Source of the DNA: Brachycybe producta
Lineage: Eukaryota; Arthropoda; Diplopoda; Playtdesmida; Andrognathidae
Length of the DNA stretch: 64,000 nt
Reading direction: 5' to 3'
NCBI GenBank assembly: GCA_036925085.1
Contig: JAUPFP010000002.1
Span: 7,475,890 to 7,539,889 of the forward strand
Shown piece after piece: positions 37,604-52,429 of this stretch. Numbering within the stretch: the first letter of the stretch is position 1; every line of letters starts with the position of its first letter. The notes beneath the pieces were generated by a model. That model was not told the DNA's origin, did no database searches, and saw only the letters and a list, made by a program, of their open reading frames with translations. The translations under genes were made by a program, and so were the position numbers.

Positions 37604-38376
37604 TCGAGAAGAATTACTAAAGATAGTGGCTTCGAAATGCAAAGAACTTGGTGCCACTACGGTCTGGTATGTTGTGGCTGACATGGGAAATCCAGAAGAC
37701 AGAATTAGATTGGTTCAGGAGACAGAGAAACAACTTGGTGGCTTGGACCATCTCGTTTTGAACCATGCTATTTTAGATTATTTCTTGTGGAAAGGAAGCA
37801 CAAAAAACATGACCACATTAGAAAAAACTCTGAATATCAATTTCGTGTCTTTTGTTGATTTGGCTTCAAGGTGCCACGACATGTTGTCTGCTAGCAAAGG
37901 TAACATTGGTGTGGTGTCTTCTGCTGTCGGAAAGATTTCCTCAGCATTTTCTCATACGTACTCTGCTTCGAAACATGCTCTTCATGGATTTTTTAATGGC
38001 TATCGTCAAGAATTGAAACATGCTGAAACTGGAATCTCTGTCACAATTTGTGTTCTGGGAGCCATTAACAATTCTCATTGTCAATGGCTCCCAGAACACA
38101 AATTGTGACAGAGATTCCAGTTCCAGTTCCAGTTCCAGTTCCAGTTCCAGAACACGATCGGATGCCATCGTTAAATCTACTTTTCCGAAACTAAAACTTT
38201 CTTCCATTTCTGCACCTTCTTCCAATGAGACTGCACTGGCAATTATCAAAGGTGTAACCAAAAGAGAATACGAAATCTATTATCCGTACAAAGTTTCTAT
38301 CGTTTTGAATTTGCACAAAATTATACCTCATTTTATTGAAGAAAAGATGGCTTTAGAGCACTTTAAGGGAACATAA
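37604..38376 (+). pseudogene. array unit 5, 5'-truncated dehydrogenase copy
   Basis: First D/N-subtype unit: LDYF replaces LEYF, and INN replaces IDN at the hairpin. Six TTCCAG. The INN change puts a mismatch into the otherwise perfect hairpin. Its spacer is the longest in the array because it contains an inverted gene fragment. Confidence 0.95.
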
Positions 38377-38816
38377 TTGTTTTTATTATGTCTTGGATGT
38401 GGAATATTTTTTTAATAAAATACAATGGGGACCACTTAATACAAAAATTAACGCATGAAACATTTTTTGTGTTAACCGAATTTCGCGTTAAAAGAAATAA
38501 TTTTAAAAATGCATGTTATTAACCATTTATAATACTACTATTAAAAATACATGTATATAAAATAATTAATGCGAATATTGTTATTAAAAATAACAAGTAA
38601 ATATGGAGAAGTTAGTTAAAATAGGAGAAAGTAATATATATATATATATATCTATCTATATATAGAGATATCGATAGATATCGATATATCGATGTCGAGA
38701 TATCGATATATCGATGTATATATATATATCGATATATCGATATTTATATATTGATATATCGATATTTATATATCGATATATCGATATCTATATATCGATA
38801 TAGCTATATCGATATT

Positions 38817-38872
38817 GTGGCACCAAGTTCTTTGCATTTCGAAGCCACTATCTTTAGTAATTCTTCTCGATA
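38817..38872 (-). repeat. inverted dehydrogenase fragment inside the unit 5 spacer
   Basis: About 55 bp here is the exact reverse complement of the first gene bases of a unit, from TCGAGAAGAATT through CTTGGTGCCAC. It is flanked on both sides by TATCGATA satellite. Its right edge joins satellite at the same TCGA step as the forward junctions. It is the only inverted gene piece seen in the array. Confidence 0.95.
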
Positions 38873-39150
38873 TCGATATATCGATATCGATATATCGATA
38901 TTGATATATCGATATATCGATATTGATATATCGATATATCGATATATCGATATATCAATATATCGATATATCGATATAGCTATATCGATATATCGATATA
39001 GCTATATCGATATATCGATATCAGTATCGATATATCGATATCAATATCGATATCAATATCGCTATATCGATATCGATATATCGATATAGCTATATCGATA
39101 TATAAATATCGATATATAAATATCGATATATCGATATCGATATATCGATA

Positions 39151-39917
39151 TCGAGAAGAATTACTAAAGATAGTGGCTTCGAAATGCAAAGAACTTGGTG
39201 CCACTACGGTCTGGTATGTTGTGGCTGACATGGGAAATCCAGAAGACAGAATTAGATTGGTTCAGGAGACAGAGAAACAACTTGGTGGCTTGGACCATCT
39301 CGTTTTGAACCATGCTATTTTAGAGTATTTCTTGTGGAAAGGAAGCACAAAAAACATGACCACATTAGAAAAAACTCTGAATATCAATTTCGTGTCTTTT
39401 GTTGATTTGGCTTCAAGGTGCCACGACATGTTGTCTGCTAGCAAAGGTAACATTGGTGTGGTGTCTTCTGCTGTCGGAAAGATTTCCTCAGCATTTTCTC
39501 ATACGTACTCTGCTTCGAAACATGCTCTTCATGGATTTTTTAATGGCTATCGTCAAGAATTGAAACATGCTGAAACTGGAATCTCTGTCACAATTTGTGT
39601 TCTGGGAGCCATTGACAATTCTCATTGTCAATGGCTCCCAGAACACAAATTGTGACAGAGATTCCAGTTCCAGTTCCAGTTCCAGTTCCAGAACACGATC
39701 GGATGCCATCGTTAAATCTACTTTTCCGAAACTAAAACTTTCTTCCATTTCTGCACCTTCTTCCAATGAGACTGCACTGGCAATTATCAAAGGTGTAACC
39801 AAAAGAGAATACGAAATCTATTATCCGTACAAAGTTTCTATCGTTTTGAATTTGCACAAAATTATACCTCATTTTATTGAAGAAAAGATGGCTTTAGAGC
39901 ACTTTAAGGGAACATAA
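39151..39917 (+). pseudogene. array unit 6, 5'-truncated dehydrogenase copy
   Basis: Subtype E/D, five TTCCAG. Its spacer has a GATATCGGTATATCG variant shared with unit 10 and the CAATAACGC variant shared with unit 4. Confidence 0.95.
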
Positions 39918-40651
39918 TTGTTTTTATTATGTCTTGGATGTGGAATATTTTTTTAATAAAATACAATGGGGACCACTTAATACAAAAATTAACGCATGAA
40001 ACATTTTTTGTGTTAACCGAATTTCGCGTTAAAAGAAATAATTTTAAAAATGCATGTTATTAACCATTTATAATACTACTATTAAAAATACATGTATATA
40101 AAATAATTAATGCGAATATTGTTATTAAAAATAACAAGTAAATATGGAGAAGTTAGTTAAAATAGGAGAAAGTAATATATATATATATATATATCTATCT
40201 ATATATAGAGATATCGATAGATATCGATATATCGATGTCGAGATATCGGTATATCGATATATCGATGTATATATCGATATATCGATATATCGATATTTAT
40301 ATATCGATATATCGATATCTATATATCGATATAGCTATATCGATATATCGATATTGATATATCGATATATTGATATATCGATATATCGATATATTGATAT
40401 ATCGATATATCGATATTGATATATCGATATATCGATATTGATATATCGATATATCGATATCGATACATATTAATATCGATATATCGATATAGCTATATCG
40501 ATATATCGATATCAGTATCGATATATCGATATATCGATATCAATAACGCTATATCGATATAGCTATATCGATATCGATATATCGATATAGCTATATCGAT
40601 ATATAAATATCGATATATAAATATCGATATATCGATATCGATATATCGATA

Positions 40652-41424
40652 TCGAGAAGAATTACTAAAGATAGTGGCTTCGAAATGCAAAGAACTTGGT
40701 GCCACTACGGTCTGGTATGTTGTGGCTGACATGGGAAATCCAGAAGACAGAATTAGATTGGTTCAGGAGACAGAGAAACAACTTGGTGGCTTGGACCATC
40801 TCGTTTTGAACCATGCTATTTTAGATTATTTCTTGTGGAAAGGAAGCACAAAAAACATGACCACATTAGAAAAAACTCTGAATATCAATTTCGTGTCTTT
40901 TGTTGATTTGGCTTCAAGGTGCCACGACATGTTGTCTGCTAGCAAAGGTAACATTGGTGTGGTGTCTTCTGCTGTCGGAAAGATTTCCTCAGCATTTTCT
41001 CATACGTACTCTGCTTCGAAACATGCTCTTCATGGATTTTTTAATGGCTATCGTCAAGAATTGAAACATGCTGAAACTGGAATCTCTGTCACAATTTGTG
41101 TTCTGGGAGCCATTAACAATTCTCATTGTCAATGGCTCCCAGAACACAAATTGTGACAGAGATTCCAGTTCCAGTTCCAGTTCCAGTTCCAGTTCCAGAA
41201 CACGATCGGATGCCATCGTTAAATCTACTTTTCCGAAACTAAAACTTTCTTCCATTTCTGCACCTTCTTCCAATGAGACTGCACTGGCAATTATCAAAGG
41301 TGTAACCAAAAGAGAATACGAAATCTATTATCCGTACAAAGTTTCTATCGTTTTGAATTTGCACAAAATTATACCTCATTTTATTGAAGAAAAGATGGCT
41401 TTAGAGCACTTTAAGGGAACATAA
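40652..41424 (+). pseudogene. array unit 7, 5'-truncated dehydrogenase copy
   Basis: Subtype D/N, six TTCCAG. Its spacer contains GATATCTATATATTGATATAG and an extra GATATATCGATATC step just before the next gene junction. Confidence 0.94.
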
Positions 41425-42108
41425 TTGTTTTTATTATGTCTTGGATGTGGAATATTTTTTTAATAAAATACAATGGGGACCACTTAATACAAAAATTAAC
41501 GCATGAAACATTTTTTGTGTTAACCGAATTTCGCGTTAAAAGAAATAATTTTAAAAATGCATGTTATTAACCATTTATAATACTACTATTAAAAATACAT
41601 GTATATAAAATAATTAATGCGAATATTGTTATTAAAAATAACAAGTAAATATGGAGAAGTTAGTTAAAATAGGAGAAAGTAATATATATATATATATATA
41701 TCTATCTATATATAGAGATATCGATAGATATCGATATATCGATGTCGAGATATCGATATATCGATATATCGATGTATATATCGATATATCGATATATCGA
41801 TATTTATATATCGATATATCGATATCTATATATTGATATAGCTATATCGATATATCGATATTGATATATCGATATATCGATATCGATATATCGATATTGA
41901 TATATCTATATATCGATATCGATACATATTAATATCGATATAGCTATATCGATATATCGATATAGCTATATCGATATATCGATATCAGTATCGCTATCAA
42001 TATCGCTATATCGATATCGATATATCGATATAGCTATATCGATATATAAATATCGATATATAAATATCGATATATCGATATCGATATATCGATATCGATA
42101 TATCGATA

Positions 42109-42869
42109 TCGAGAAGAATTACTAAAGATAGTGGCTTCGAAATGCAAAGAACTTGGTGCCACTACGGTCTGGTATGTTGTGGCTGACATGGGAAATCCAG
42201 AAGACAGAATTAGATTGGTTCAGGAGACAGAGAAACAACTTGGTGGCTTGGACCATCTCGTTTTGAACCATGCTATTTTAGAGTATTTCTTGTGGAAAGG
42301 AAGCACAAAAAACATGACCACATTAGAAAAAACTCTGAATATCAATTTCGTGTCTTTTGTTGATTTGGCTTCAAGGTGCCACGACATGTTGTCTGCTAGC
42401 AAAGGTAACATTGGTGTGGTGTCTTCTGCTGTCGGAAAGATTTCCTCAGCATTTTCTCATACGTACTCTGCTTCGAAACATGCTCTTCATGGATTTTTTA
42501 ATGGCTATCGTCAAGAATTGAAACATGCTGAAACTGGAATCTCTGTCACAATTTGTGTTCTGGGAGCCATTGACAATTCTCATTGTCAATGGCTCCCAGA
42601 ACACAAATTGTGACAGAGATTCCAGTTCCAGTTCCAGTTCCAGAACACGATCGGATGCCATCGTTAAATCTACTTTTCCGAAACTAAAACTTTCTTCCAT
42701 TTCTGCACCTTCTTCCAATGAGACTGCACTGGCAATTATCAAATGTGTAACCAAAAGAGAATACGAAATCTATTATCCGTACAAAGTTTCTATCGTTTTG
42801 AATTTGCACAAAATTATACCTCATTTTATTGAAGAAAAGATGGCTTTAGAGCACTTTAAGGGAACATAA
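42109..42869 (+). pseudogene. array unit 8, 5'-truncated dehydrogenase copy
   Basis: Subtype E/D, four TTCCAG. It alone has AAATGTGTAACC where other units read AAAGGTGTAACC (Gly to Cys in the conceptual C terminus). Its 3' flank has GCGAATGTTG, shared only with units 9 and 10. Confidence 0.95.
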
Positions 42870-43587
42870 TTGTTTTTATTATGTCTTGGATGTGGAATAT
42901 TTTTTTAATAAAATACAATGGGGACCACTTAATACAAAAATTAACGCATGAAACATTTTTTGTGTTAACCGAATTTCGCGTTAAAAGAAATAATTTTAAA
43001 AATGCATGTTATTAACCATTTATAATACTACTATTAAAAATACATGTATATAAAATAATTAATGCGAATGTTGTTATTAAAAATAACAAGTAAATATGGA
43101 GAAGTTAGTTAAAATAGGAGAAAGTAATATATATATATATATATATCTATCTATATATAGAGATATCGATATATCGATGTCGAGATATCGATATATCGAT
43201 ATATCGATGTATATATATCGATATATCGATATTTATATATCGATATTTATATATCGATATATCGATATCTATATATCGATATAGCTATATCGATATATCG
43301 ATATTGATATATCGATATATCGATATTGATATATCGATATATCGATATTGATATATCGATATTGATATATCGATATATCGATATCGATACATATTAATAT
43401 CGATATATCGATATAGCTATATCGATATATCGATATAGCTATATCGATATATCGATATCAGTATCGATATATCGATATCAATATCGATATCAATATCGCT
43501 ATATCGATATCGATATATCGATATAACTATATCGATATATAAATATCGATATATAAATATCGATATATCGATATCGATATATCGATA

Positions 43588-44354
43588 TCGAGAAGAATTA
43601 CTAAAGATAGTGGCTTCGAAATGCAAAGAACTTGGTGCCACTACGGTCTGGTATGTTGTGGCTGACATGGGAAATCCAGAAGACAGAATTAGATTGGTTC
43701 AGGAGACAGAGAAACAACTTGGTGGCTTGGACCATCTCGTTTTGAACCATGCTATTTTAGAGTATTTCTTGTGGAAAGGAAGCACAAAAAACATGACCAC
43801 ATTAGAAAAAACTCTGAATATCAATTTCGTGTCTTTTGTTGATTTGGCTTCAAGGTGCCACGACATGTTGTCTGCTAGCAAAGGTAACATTGGTGTGGTG
43901 TCTTCTGCTGTCGGAAAGATTTCCTCAGCATTTTCTCATACGTACTCTGCTTCGAAACATGCTCTTCATGGATTTTTTAATGGCTATCGTCAAGAATTGA
44001 AACATGCTGAAACTGGAATCTCTGTCACAATTTGTGTTCTGGGAGCCATTGACAATTCTCATTGTCAATGGCTCCCAGAACACAAATTGTGACAGAGATT
44101 CCAGTTCCAGTTCCAGTTCCAGTTCCAGAACACGATCGGATGCCATCGTTAAATCTACTTTTCCGAAACTAAAACTTTCTTCCATTTCTGCACCTTCTTC
44201 CAATGAGACTGCACTGGCAATTATCAAAGGTGTAACCAAAAGAGAATACGAAATCTATTATCCGTACAAAGTTTCTATCGTTTTGAATTTGCACAAAATT
44301 ATACCTCATTTTATTGAAGAAAAGATGGCTTTAGAGCACTTTAAGGGAACATAA
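43588..44354 (+). pseudogene. array unit 9, 5'-truncated dehydrogenase copy
   Basis: Subtype E/D, five TTCCAG, with the GCGAATGTTG flank variant. Its spacer opens with a clearly longer TA run than its neighbours. Confidence 0.95.
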
Positions 44355-44609
44355 TTGTTTTTATTATGTCTTGGATGTGGAATATTTTTTTAATAAAATA
44401 CAATGGGGACCACTTAATACAAAAATTAACGCATGAAACATTTTTTGTGTTAACCGAATTTCGCGTTAAAAGAAATAATTTTAAAAATGCATGTTATTAA
44501 CCATTTATAATACTACTATTAAAAATACATGTATATAAAATAATTAATGCGAATGTTGTTATTAAAAATAACAAGTAAATATGGAGAAGTTAGTTAAAAT
44601 AGGAGAAAG

Positions 44610-44649
<40 letters not shown>

Positions 44650-45054
44650 ATATATAGAGATATCGATAGATATCGATATATCGATGTCGAGATATCGATA
44701 TATCGATATATCGATGTATATATATCGATATATCGATATTTATATATCGATATATCGATATCTATATATCGATATAGCTATATCGATATATCGATATATC
44801 GATATTGATATATCGATATATTGATATCGATATACCGATATATTGATATCGATATATCGATATCGATACATATAAATATCGATATATCGATATAGCTATA
44901 TCGATATATCGATATCAGTATCGATATATCGATATATCGATATCAATATCGATATCGATATAGCTATATCGATATAGCTATATCGATATAGCTATATCGA
45001 TATATAAATATCGATATATATAAATATCGATATATCGATATCGATATATCGATA

Positions 45055-45821
45055 TCGAGAAGAATTACTAAAGATAGTGGCTTCGAAATGCAAAGAACTT
45101 GGTGCCACTACGGTCTGGTATGTTGTGGCTGACATGGGAAATCCAGAAGACAGAATTAGATTGGTTCAGGAGACAGAGAAACAACTTGGTGGCTTGGACC
45201 ATCTCGTTTTGAACCATGCTATTTTAGAGTATTTCTTGTGGAAAGGAAGCACAAAAAACATGACCACATTAGAAAAAACTCTGAATATCAATTTCGTGTC
45301 TTTTGTTGATTTGGCTTCAAGGTGCCACGACATGTTGTCTGCTAGCAAAGGTAACATTGGTGTGGTGTCTTCTGCTGTCGGAAAGATTTCCTCAGCATTT
45401 TCTCATACGTACTCTGCTTCGAAACATGCTCTTCATGGATTTTTTAATGGCTATCGTCAAGAATTGAAACATGCTGAAACTGGAATCTCTGTCACAATTT
45501 GTGTTCTGGGAGCCATTGACAATTCTCATTGTCAATGGCTCCCAGAACACAAATTGTGACAGAGATTCCAGTTCCAGTTCCAGTTCCAGTTCCAGAACAC
45601 GATCGGATGCCATCGTTAAATCTACTTTTCCGAAACTAAAACTTTCTTCCATTTCTGCACCTTCTTCCAATGAGACTGCACTGGCAATTATCAAAGGTGT
45701 AACCAAAAGAGAATACGAAATCTATTATCCGTACAAAGTTTCTATCGTTTTGAATTTGCACAAAATTATACCTCATTTTATTGAAGAAAAGATGGCTTTA
45801 GAGCACTTTAAGGGAACATAA
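45055..45821 (+). pseudogene. array unit 10, 5'-truncated dehydrogenase copy
   Basis: Subtype E/D, five TTCCAG, with the GCGAATGTTG flank variant. Its spacer carries the GGTATATCG variant also seen after unit 6, evidence of sequence exchange between non-adjacent units. Confidence 0.95.
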
Positions 45822-46541
45822 TTGTTTTTATTATGTCTTGGATGTGGAATATTTTTTTAATAAAATACAATGGGGACCACTTAATACAAAAATTAACGCA
45901 TGAAACATTTTTTGTGTTAACCGAATTTCGCGTTAAAAGAAATAATTTTAAAAATGCATGTTATTAACCATTTATAATACTACTATTAAAAATACATGTA
46001 TATAAAATAATTAATGCGAATGTTGTTATTAAAAATAACAAGTAAATATGGAGAAGTTAGTTAAAATAGGAGAAAGTAATATATATATATATATATATCT
46101 ATCTATATATAGAGATATCGATAGATATCGATATATCGATGTCGAGATATCGGTATATCGATATATCGATGTATATATCGATATATCGATATATCGATAT
46201 TTATATATCGATATATCGATATCTATATATCGATATAGCTATATCGATATATCGATATTGATATATCGATATATCGATATTGATATATCGATATATCGAT
46301 ATCGATATATCGATATTGATATATCGATATATCGATATCGATACATATTAATATCGATATATCGATATAGCTATATCGATATATCGATATAGCTATATCG
46401 ATATATCGATATCAGTATCGATATATCGATATCAATATCGATATCAATATCGCTATATCGATATCGATATATCGATATAGCTATATCGATATATAAATAT
46501 CGATATATAAATATCGATATATCGATATCGATATATCGATA

Positions 46542-47302
46542 TCGAGAAGAATTACTAAAGATAGTGGCTTCGAAATGCAAAGAACTTGGTGCCACTACGG
46601 TCTGGTATGTTGTGGCTGACATGGGAAATCCAGAAGACAGAATTAGATTGGTTCAGGAGACAGAGAAACAACTTGGTGGCTTGGACCATCTCGTTTTGAA
46701 CCATGCTATTTTAGAGTATTTCTTGTGGAAAGGAAGCACAAAAAACATGACCACATTAGAAAAAACTCTGAATATCAATTTCGTGTCTTTTGTTGATTTG
46801 GCTTCAAGGTGCCACGACATGTTGTCTGCTAGCAAAGGTAACATTGGTGTGGTGTCTTCTGCTGTCGGAAAGATTTCCTCAGCATTTTCTCATACGTACT
46901 CTGCTTCGAAACATGCTCTTCATGGATTTTTTAATGGCTATCGTCAAGAATTGAAACATGCTGAAACTGGAATCTCTGTCACAATTTGTGTTCTGGGAGC
47001 CATTGACAATTCTCATTGTCAATGGCTCCCAGAACACAAATTGTGACAGAGATTCCAGTTCCAGTTCCAGTTCCAGAACACGATCGGATGCCATCGTTAA
47101 ATCTACTTTTCCGAAACTAAAACTTTCTTCCATTTCTGCACCTTCTTCCAATGAGACTGCACTGGCAATTATCAAAGGTGTAACCAAAAGAGAATACGAA
47201 ATCTATTATCCGTACAAAGTTTCTATCGTTTTGAATTTGCACAAAATTATACCTCATTTTATTGAAGAAAAGATGGCTTTAGAGCACTTTAAGGGAACAT
47301 AA
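46542..47302 (+). pseudogene. array unit 11, 5'-truncated dehydrogenase copy
   Basis: Subtype E/D, four TTCCAG. The flank returns to GCGAATATTG. Its spacer contains CAATAACGC and precedes a D/N unit, the same arrangement as unit 4. Confidence 0.95.
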
Positions 47303-48012
47303 TTGTTTTTATTATGTCTTGGATGTGGAATATTTTTTTAATAAAATACAATGGGGACCACTTAATACAAAAATTAACGCATGAAACATTTTTTGTGTTA
47401 ACCGAATTTCGCGTTAAAAGAAATAATTTTAAAAATGCATGTTATTAACCATTTATAATACTACTATTAAAAATACATGTATATAAAATAATTAATGCGA
47501 ATATTGTTATTAAAAATAACAAGTAAATATGGAGAAGTTAGTTAAAATAGGAGAAAGTAATATATATATATATATATATCTATCTATATATAGAGATATC
47601 GATAGATATCGATATATCGATGTCGAGATATCGATATATCGATATATCGATGTATATATCGATATATCGATATTTATATATCGATATATCGATATCTATA
47701 TATCGATATAGCTATATCGATATATCGATATTGATATATCGATATATCGATATATCGATATCGATACATCGATACATCGATATATCGATATTGATATATC
47801 GATATATCGATATTGATATATCGATATATCGATATCGATACATATTAATATCGATATATCGATATAGCTATATCGATATATCGATATCAGTATCGATATA
47901 TCGATATATCGATATCAATAACGCTATATCGATATCGATATATCGATATAGCTATATCGATATATAAATATCGATATATAAATATCGATATATCGATATC
48001 GATATATCGATA

Positions 48013-48785
48013 TCGAGAAGAATTACTAAAGATAGTGGCTTCGAAATGCAAAGAACTTGGTGCCACTACGGTCTGGTATGTTGTGGCTGACATGGGAAAT
48101 CCAGAAGACAGAATTAGATTGGTTCAGGAGACAGAGAAACAACTTGGTGGCTTGGACCATCTCGTTTTGAACCATGCTATTTTAGATTATTTCTTGTGGA
48201 AAGGAAGCACAAAAAACATGACCACATTAGAAAAAACTCTGAATATCAATTTCGTGTCTTTTGTTGATTTGGCTTCAAGGTGCCACGACATGTTGTCTGC
48301 TAGCAAAGGTAACATTGGTGTGGTGTCTTCTGCTGTCGGAAAGATTTCCTCAGCATTTTCTCATACGTACTCTGCTTCGAAACATGCTCTTCATGGATTT
48401 TTTAATGGCTATCGTCAAGAATTGAAACATGCTGAAACTGGAATCTCTGTCACAATTTGTGTTCTGGGAGCCATTAACAATTCTCATTGTCAATGGCTCC
48501 CAGAACACAAATTGTGACAGAGATTCCAGTTCCAGTTCCAGTTCCAGTTCCAGTTCCAGAACACGATCGGATGCCATCGTTAAATCTACTTTTCCGAAAC
48601 TAAAACTTTCTTCCATTTCTGCACCTTCTTCCAATGAGACTGCACTGGCAATTATCAAAGGTGTAACCAAAAGAGAATACGAAATCTATTATCCGTACAA
48701 AGTTTCTATCGTTTTGAATTTGCACAAAATTATACCTCATTTTATTGAAGAAAAGATGGCTTTAGAGCACTTTAAGGGAACATAA
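48013..48785 (+). pseudogene. array unit 12, 5'-truncated dehydrogenase copy
   Basis: Subtype D/N, six TTCCAG. Its spacer closely resembles that of unit 15, including a TATCAATATATCGATATA step. Confidence 0.95.
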
Positions 48786-49481
48786 TTGTTTTTATTATGT
48801 CTTGGATGTGGAATATTTTTTTAATAAAATACAATGGGGACCACTTAATACAAAAATTAACGCATGAAACATTTTTTGTGTTAACCGAATTTCGCGTTAA
48901 AAGAAATAATTTTAAAAATGCATGTTATTAACCATTTATAATACTACTATTAAAAATACATGTATATAAAATAATTAATGCGAATATTGTTATTAAAAAT
49001 AACAAGTAAATATGGAGAAGTTAGTTAAAATAGGAGAAAGTAATATATATATATATATATCTATCTATATATAGAGATATCGATAGATATCGATATATCG
49101 ATGTCGAGATATCGATATATCGATATATCGATGTATATATATCGATATATCGATGTATATATATATCGATATATCGATATTTATATATCGATATATCGAT
49201 ATCTATATATCGATATAGCTATATCGATATATTGATATATCGATATATCGATATTGATATATCGATATATCGATATATCGATATATCAATATATCGATAT
49301 ATCGATATAGCTATATCGATATATCGATATAGCTATATCGATATATCGATATCAGTATCGATATATCGATATCAATATCGATATCAATATCGCTATATCG
49401 ATATCGATATATCGATATAGCTATATCGATATATAAATATCGATATATAAATATCGATATATCGATATCGATATATCGATA

Positions 49482-50248
49482 TCGAGAAGAATTACTAAAG
49501 ATAGTGGCTTCGAAATGCAAAGAACTTGGTGCCACTACGGTCTGGTATGTTGTGGCTGACATGGGAAATCCAGAAGACAGAATTAGATTGGTTCAGGAGA
49601 CAGAGAAACAACTTGGTGGCTTGGACCATCTCGTTTTGAACCATGCTATTTTAGAGTATTTCTTGTGGAAAGGAAGCACAAAAAACATGACCACATTAGA
49701 AAAAACTCTGAATATCAATTTCGTGTCTTTTGTTGATTTGGCTTCAAGGTGCCACGACATGTTGTCTGCTAGCAAAGGTAACATTGGTGTGGTGTCTTCT
49801 GCTGTCGGAAAGATTTCCTCAGCATTTTCTCATACGTACTCTGCTTCGAAACATGCTCTTCATGGATTTTTTAATGGCTATCGTCAAGAATTGAAACATG
49901 CTGAAACTGGAATCTCTGTCACAATTTGTGTTCTGGGAGCCATTGACAATTCTCATTGTCAATGGCTCCCAGAACACAAATTGTGACAGAGATTCCAGTT
50001 CCAGTTCCAGTTCCAGTTCCAGAACACGATCGGATGCCATCGTTAAATCTACTTTTCCGAAACTAAAACTTTCTTCCATTTCTGCACCTTCTTCCAATGA
50101 GACTGCACTGGCAATTATCAAAGGTGTAACCAAAAGAGAATACGAAATCTATTATCCGTACAAAGTTTCTATCGTTTTGAATTTGCACAAAATTATACCT
50201 CATTTTATTGAAGAAAAGATGGCTTTAGAGCACTTTAAGGGAACATAA
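49482..50248 (+). pseudogene. array unit 13, 5'-truncated dehydrogenase copy
   Basis: Subtype E/D, five TTCCAG. Its spacer appears identical to that of unit 16, including a TATCGCTATCAGTATCG variant seen nowhere else. Confidence 0.95.
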
Positions 50249-50950
50249 TTGTTTTTATTATGTCTTGGATGTGGAATATTTTTTTAATAAAATACAATGG
50301 GGACCACTTAATACAAAAATTAACGCATGAAACATTTTTTGTGTTAACCGAATTTCGCGTTAAAAGAAATAATTTTAAAAATGCATGTTATTAACCATTT
50401 ATAATACTACTATTAAAAATACATGTATATAAAATAATTAATGCGAATATTGTTATTAAAAATAACAAGTAAATATGGAGAAGTTAGTTAAAATAGGAGA
50501 AAGTAATATATATATATATATATATCTATCTATATATAGAGATATCGATAGATATCGATATATCGATGTCGAGATATCGATATATCGATGTATATATATA
50601 TATCGATATATCGATATATCGATATATCGATATCTATATATCGATATAGCTATATCGATATATCGATATTGATATATCGATATATTGATATATCGATATA
50701 TCGATATTGATATATCGATATATCGATATTGATATATCGATATATCGATATTGATATATCGATATATCGATATCGATACATATTAATATCGATATATCGA
50801 TATAGCTATATCGATATATCGCTATCAGTATCGATATATCGATATATCGATATCAATAACGCTATATCGATATAGCTATATCGATATCGATATATCGATA
50901 TAGCTATATCGATATATAAATATCGATATATCGATATCGATATATCGATA

Positions 50951-51723
50951 TCGAGAAGAATTACTAAAGATAGTGGCTTCGAAATGCAAAGAACTTGGTG
51001 CCACTACGGTCTGGTATGTTGTGGCTGACATGGGAAATCCAGAAGACAGAATTAGATTGGTTCAGGAGACAGAGAAACAACTTGGTGGCTTGGACCATCT
51101 CGTTTTGAACCATGCTATTTTAGATTATTTCTTGTGGAAAGGAAGCACAAAAAACATGACCACATTAGAAAAAACTCTGAATATCAATTTCGTGTCTTTT
51201 GTTGATTTGGCTTCAAGGTGCCACGACATGTTGTCTGCTAGCAAAGGTAACATTGGTGTGGTGTCTTCTGCTGTCGGAAAGATTTCCTCAGCATTTTCTC
51301 ATACGTACTCTGCTTCGAAACATGCTCTTCATGGATTTTTTAATGGCTATCGTCAAGAATTGAAACATGCTGAAACTGGAATCTCTGTCACAATTTGTGT
51401 TCTGGGAGCCATTAACAATTCTCATTGTCAATGGCTCCCAGAACACAAATTGTGACAGAGATTCCAGTTCCAGTTCCAGTTCCAGTTCCAGTTCCAGAAC
51501 ACGATCGGATGCCATCGTTAAATCTACTTTTCCGAAACTAAAACTTTCTTCCATTTCTGCACCTTCTTCCAATGAGACTGCACTGGCAATTATCAAAGGT
51601 GTAACCAAAAGAGAATACGAAATCTATTATCCGTACAAAGTTTCTATCGTTTTGAATTTGCACAAAATTATACCTCATTTTATTGAAGAAAAGATGGCTT
51701 TAGAGCACTTTAAGGGAACATAA
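50951..51723 (+). pseudogene. array unit 14, 5'-truncated dehydrogenase copy
   Basis: Subtype D/N, six TTCCAG. Its spacer closely matches that of unit 17 (GATATTGATATC steps and a triple TATAGCTATATCG run). Confidence 0.95.
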
Positions 51724-52429
51724 TTGTTTTTATTATGTCTTGGATGTGGAATATTTTTTTAATAAAATACAATGGGGACCACTTAATACAAAAATTAACG
51801 CATGAAACATTTTTTGTGTTAACCGAATTTCGCGTTAAAAGAAATAATTTTAAAAATGCATGTTATTAACCATTTATAATACTACTATTAAAAATACATG
51901 TATATAAAATAATTAATGCGAATATTGTTATTAAAAATAACAAGTAAATATGGAGAAGTTAGTTAAAATAGGAGAAAGTAATATATATATATATATATAT
52001 ATATCTATCTATATATAGAGATATCGATAGATATCGATATATCGATGTCGAGATATCGATATATCGATATATCGATGTATATATATCGATATATCGATAT
52101 TTATATATCGATATCTATATATATCGATATAGCTATATCGATATATCGATATATCGATATTGATATATCGATATATCGATATTGATATATCGATATATCG
52201 ATATATTGATATCTATATATCGATATATTGATATCGATATATCGATATCGATACATATAAATATCGATATATCGATATAGCTATATCGATATATCGATAT
52301 CAGTATCGATATATCGATATCAATATCGATATCGATATAGCTATATCGATATAGCTATATCGATATAGCTATATCGATATATAAATATCGATATATAAAT
52401 ATCGATATATCGATATCGATATATCGATA

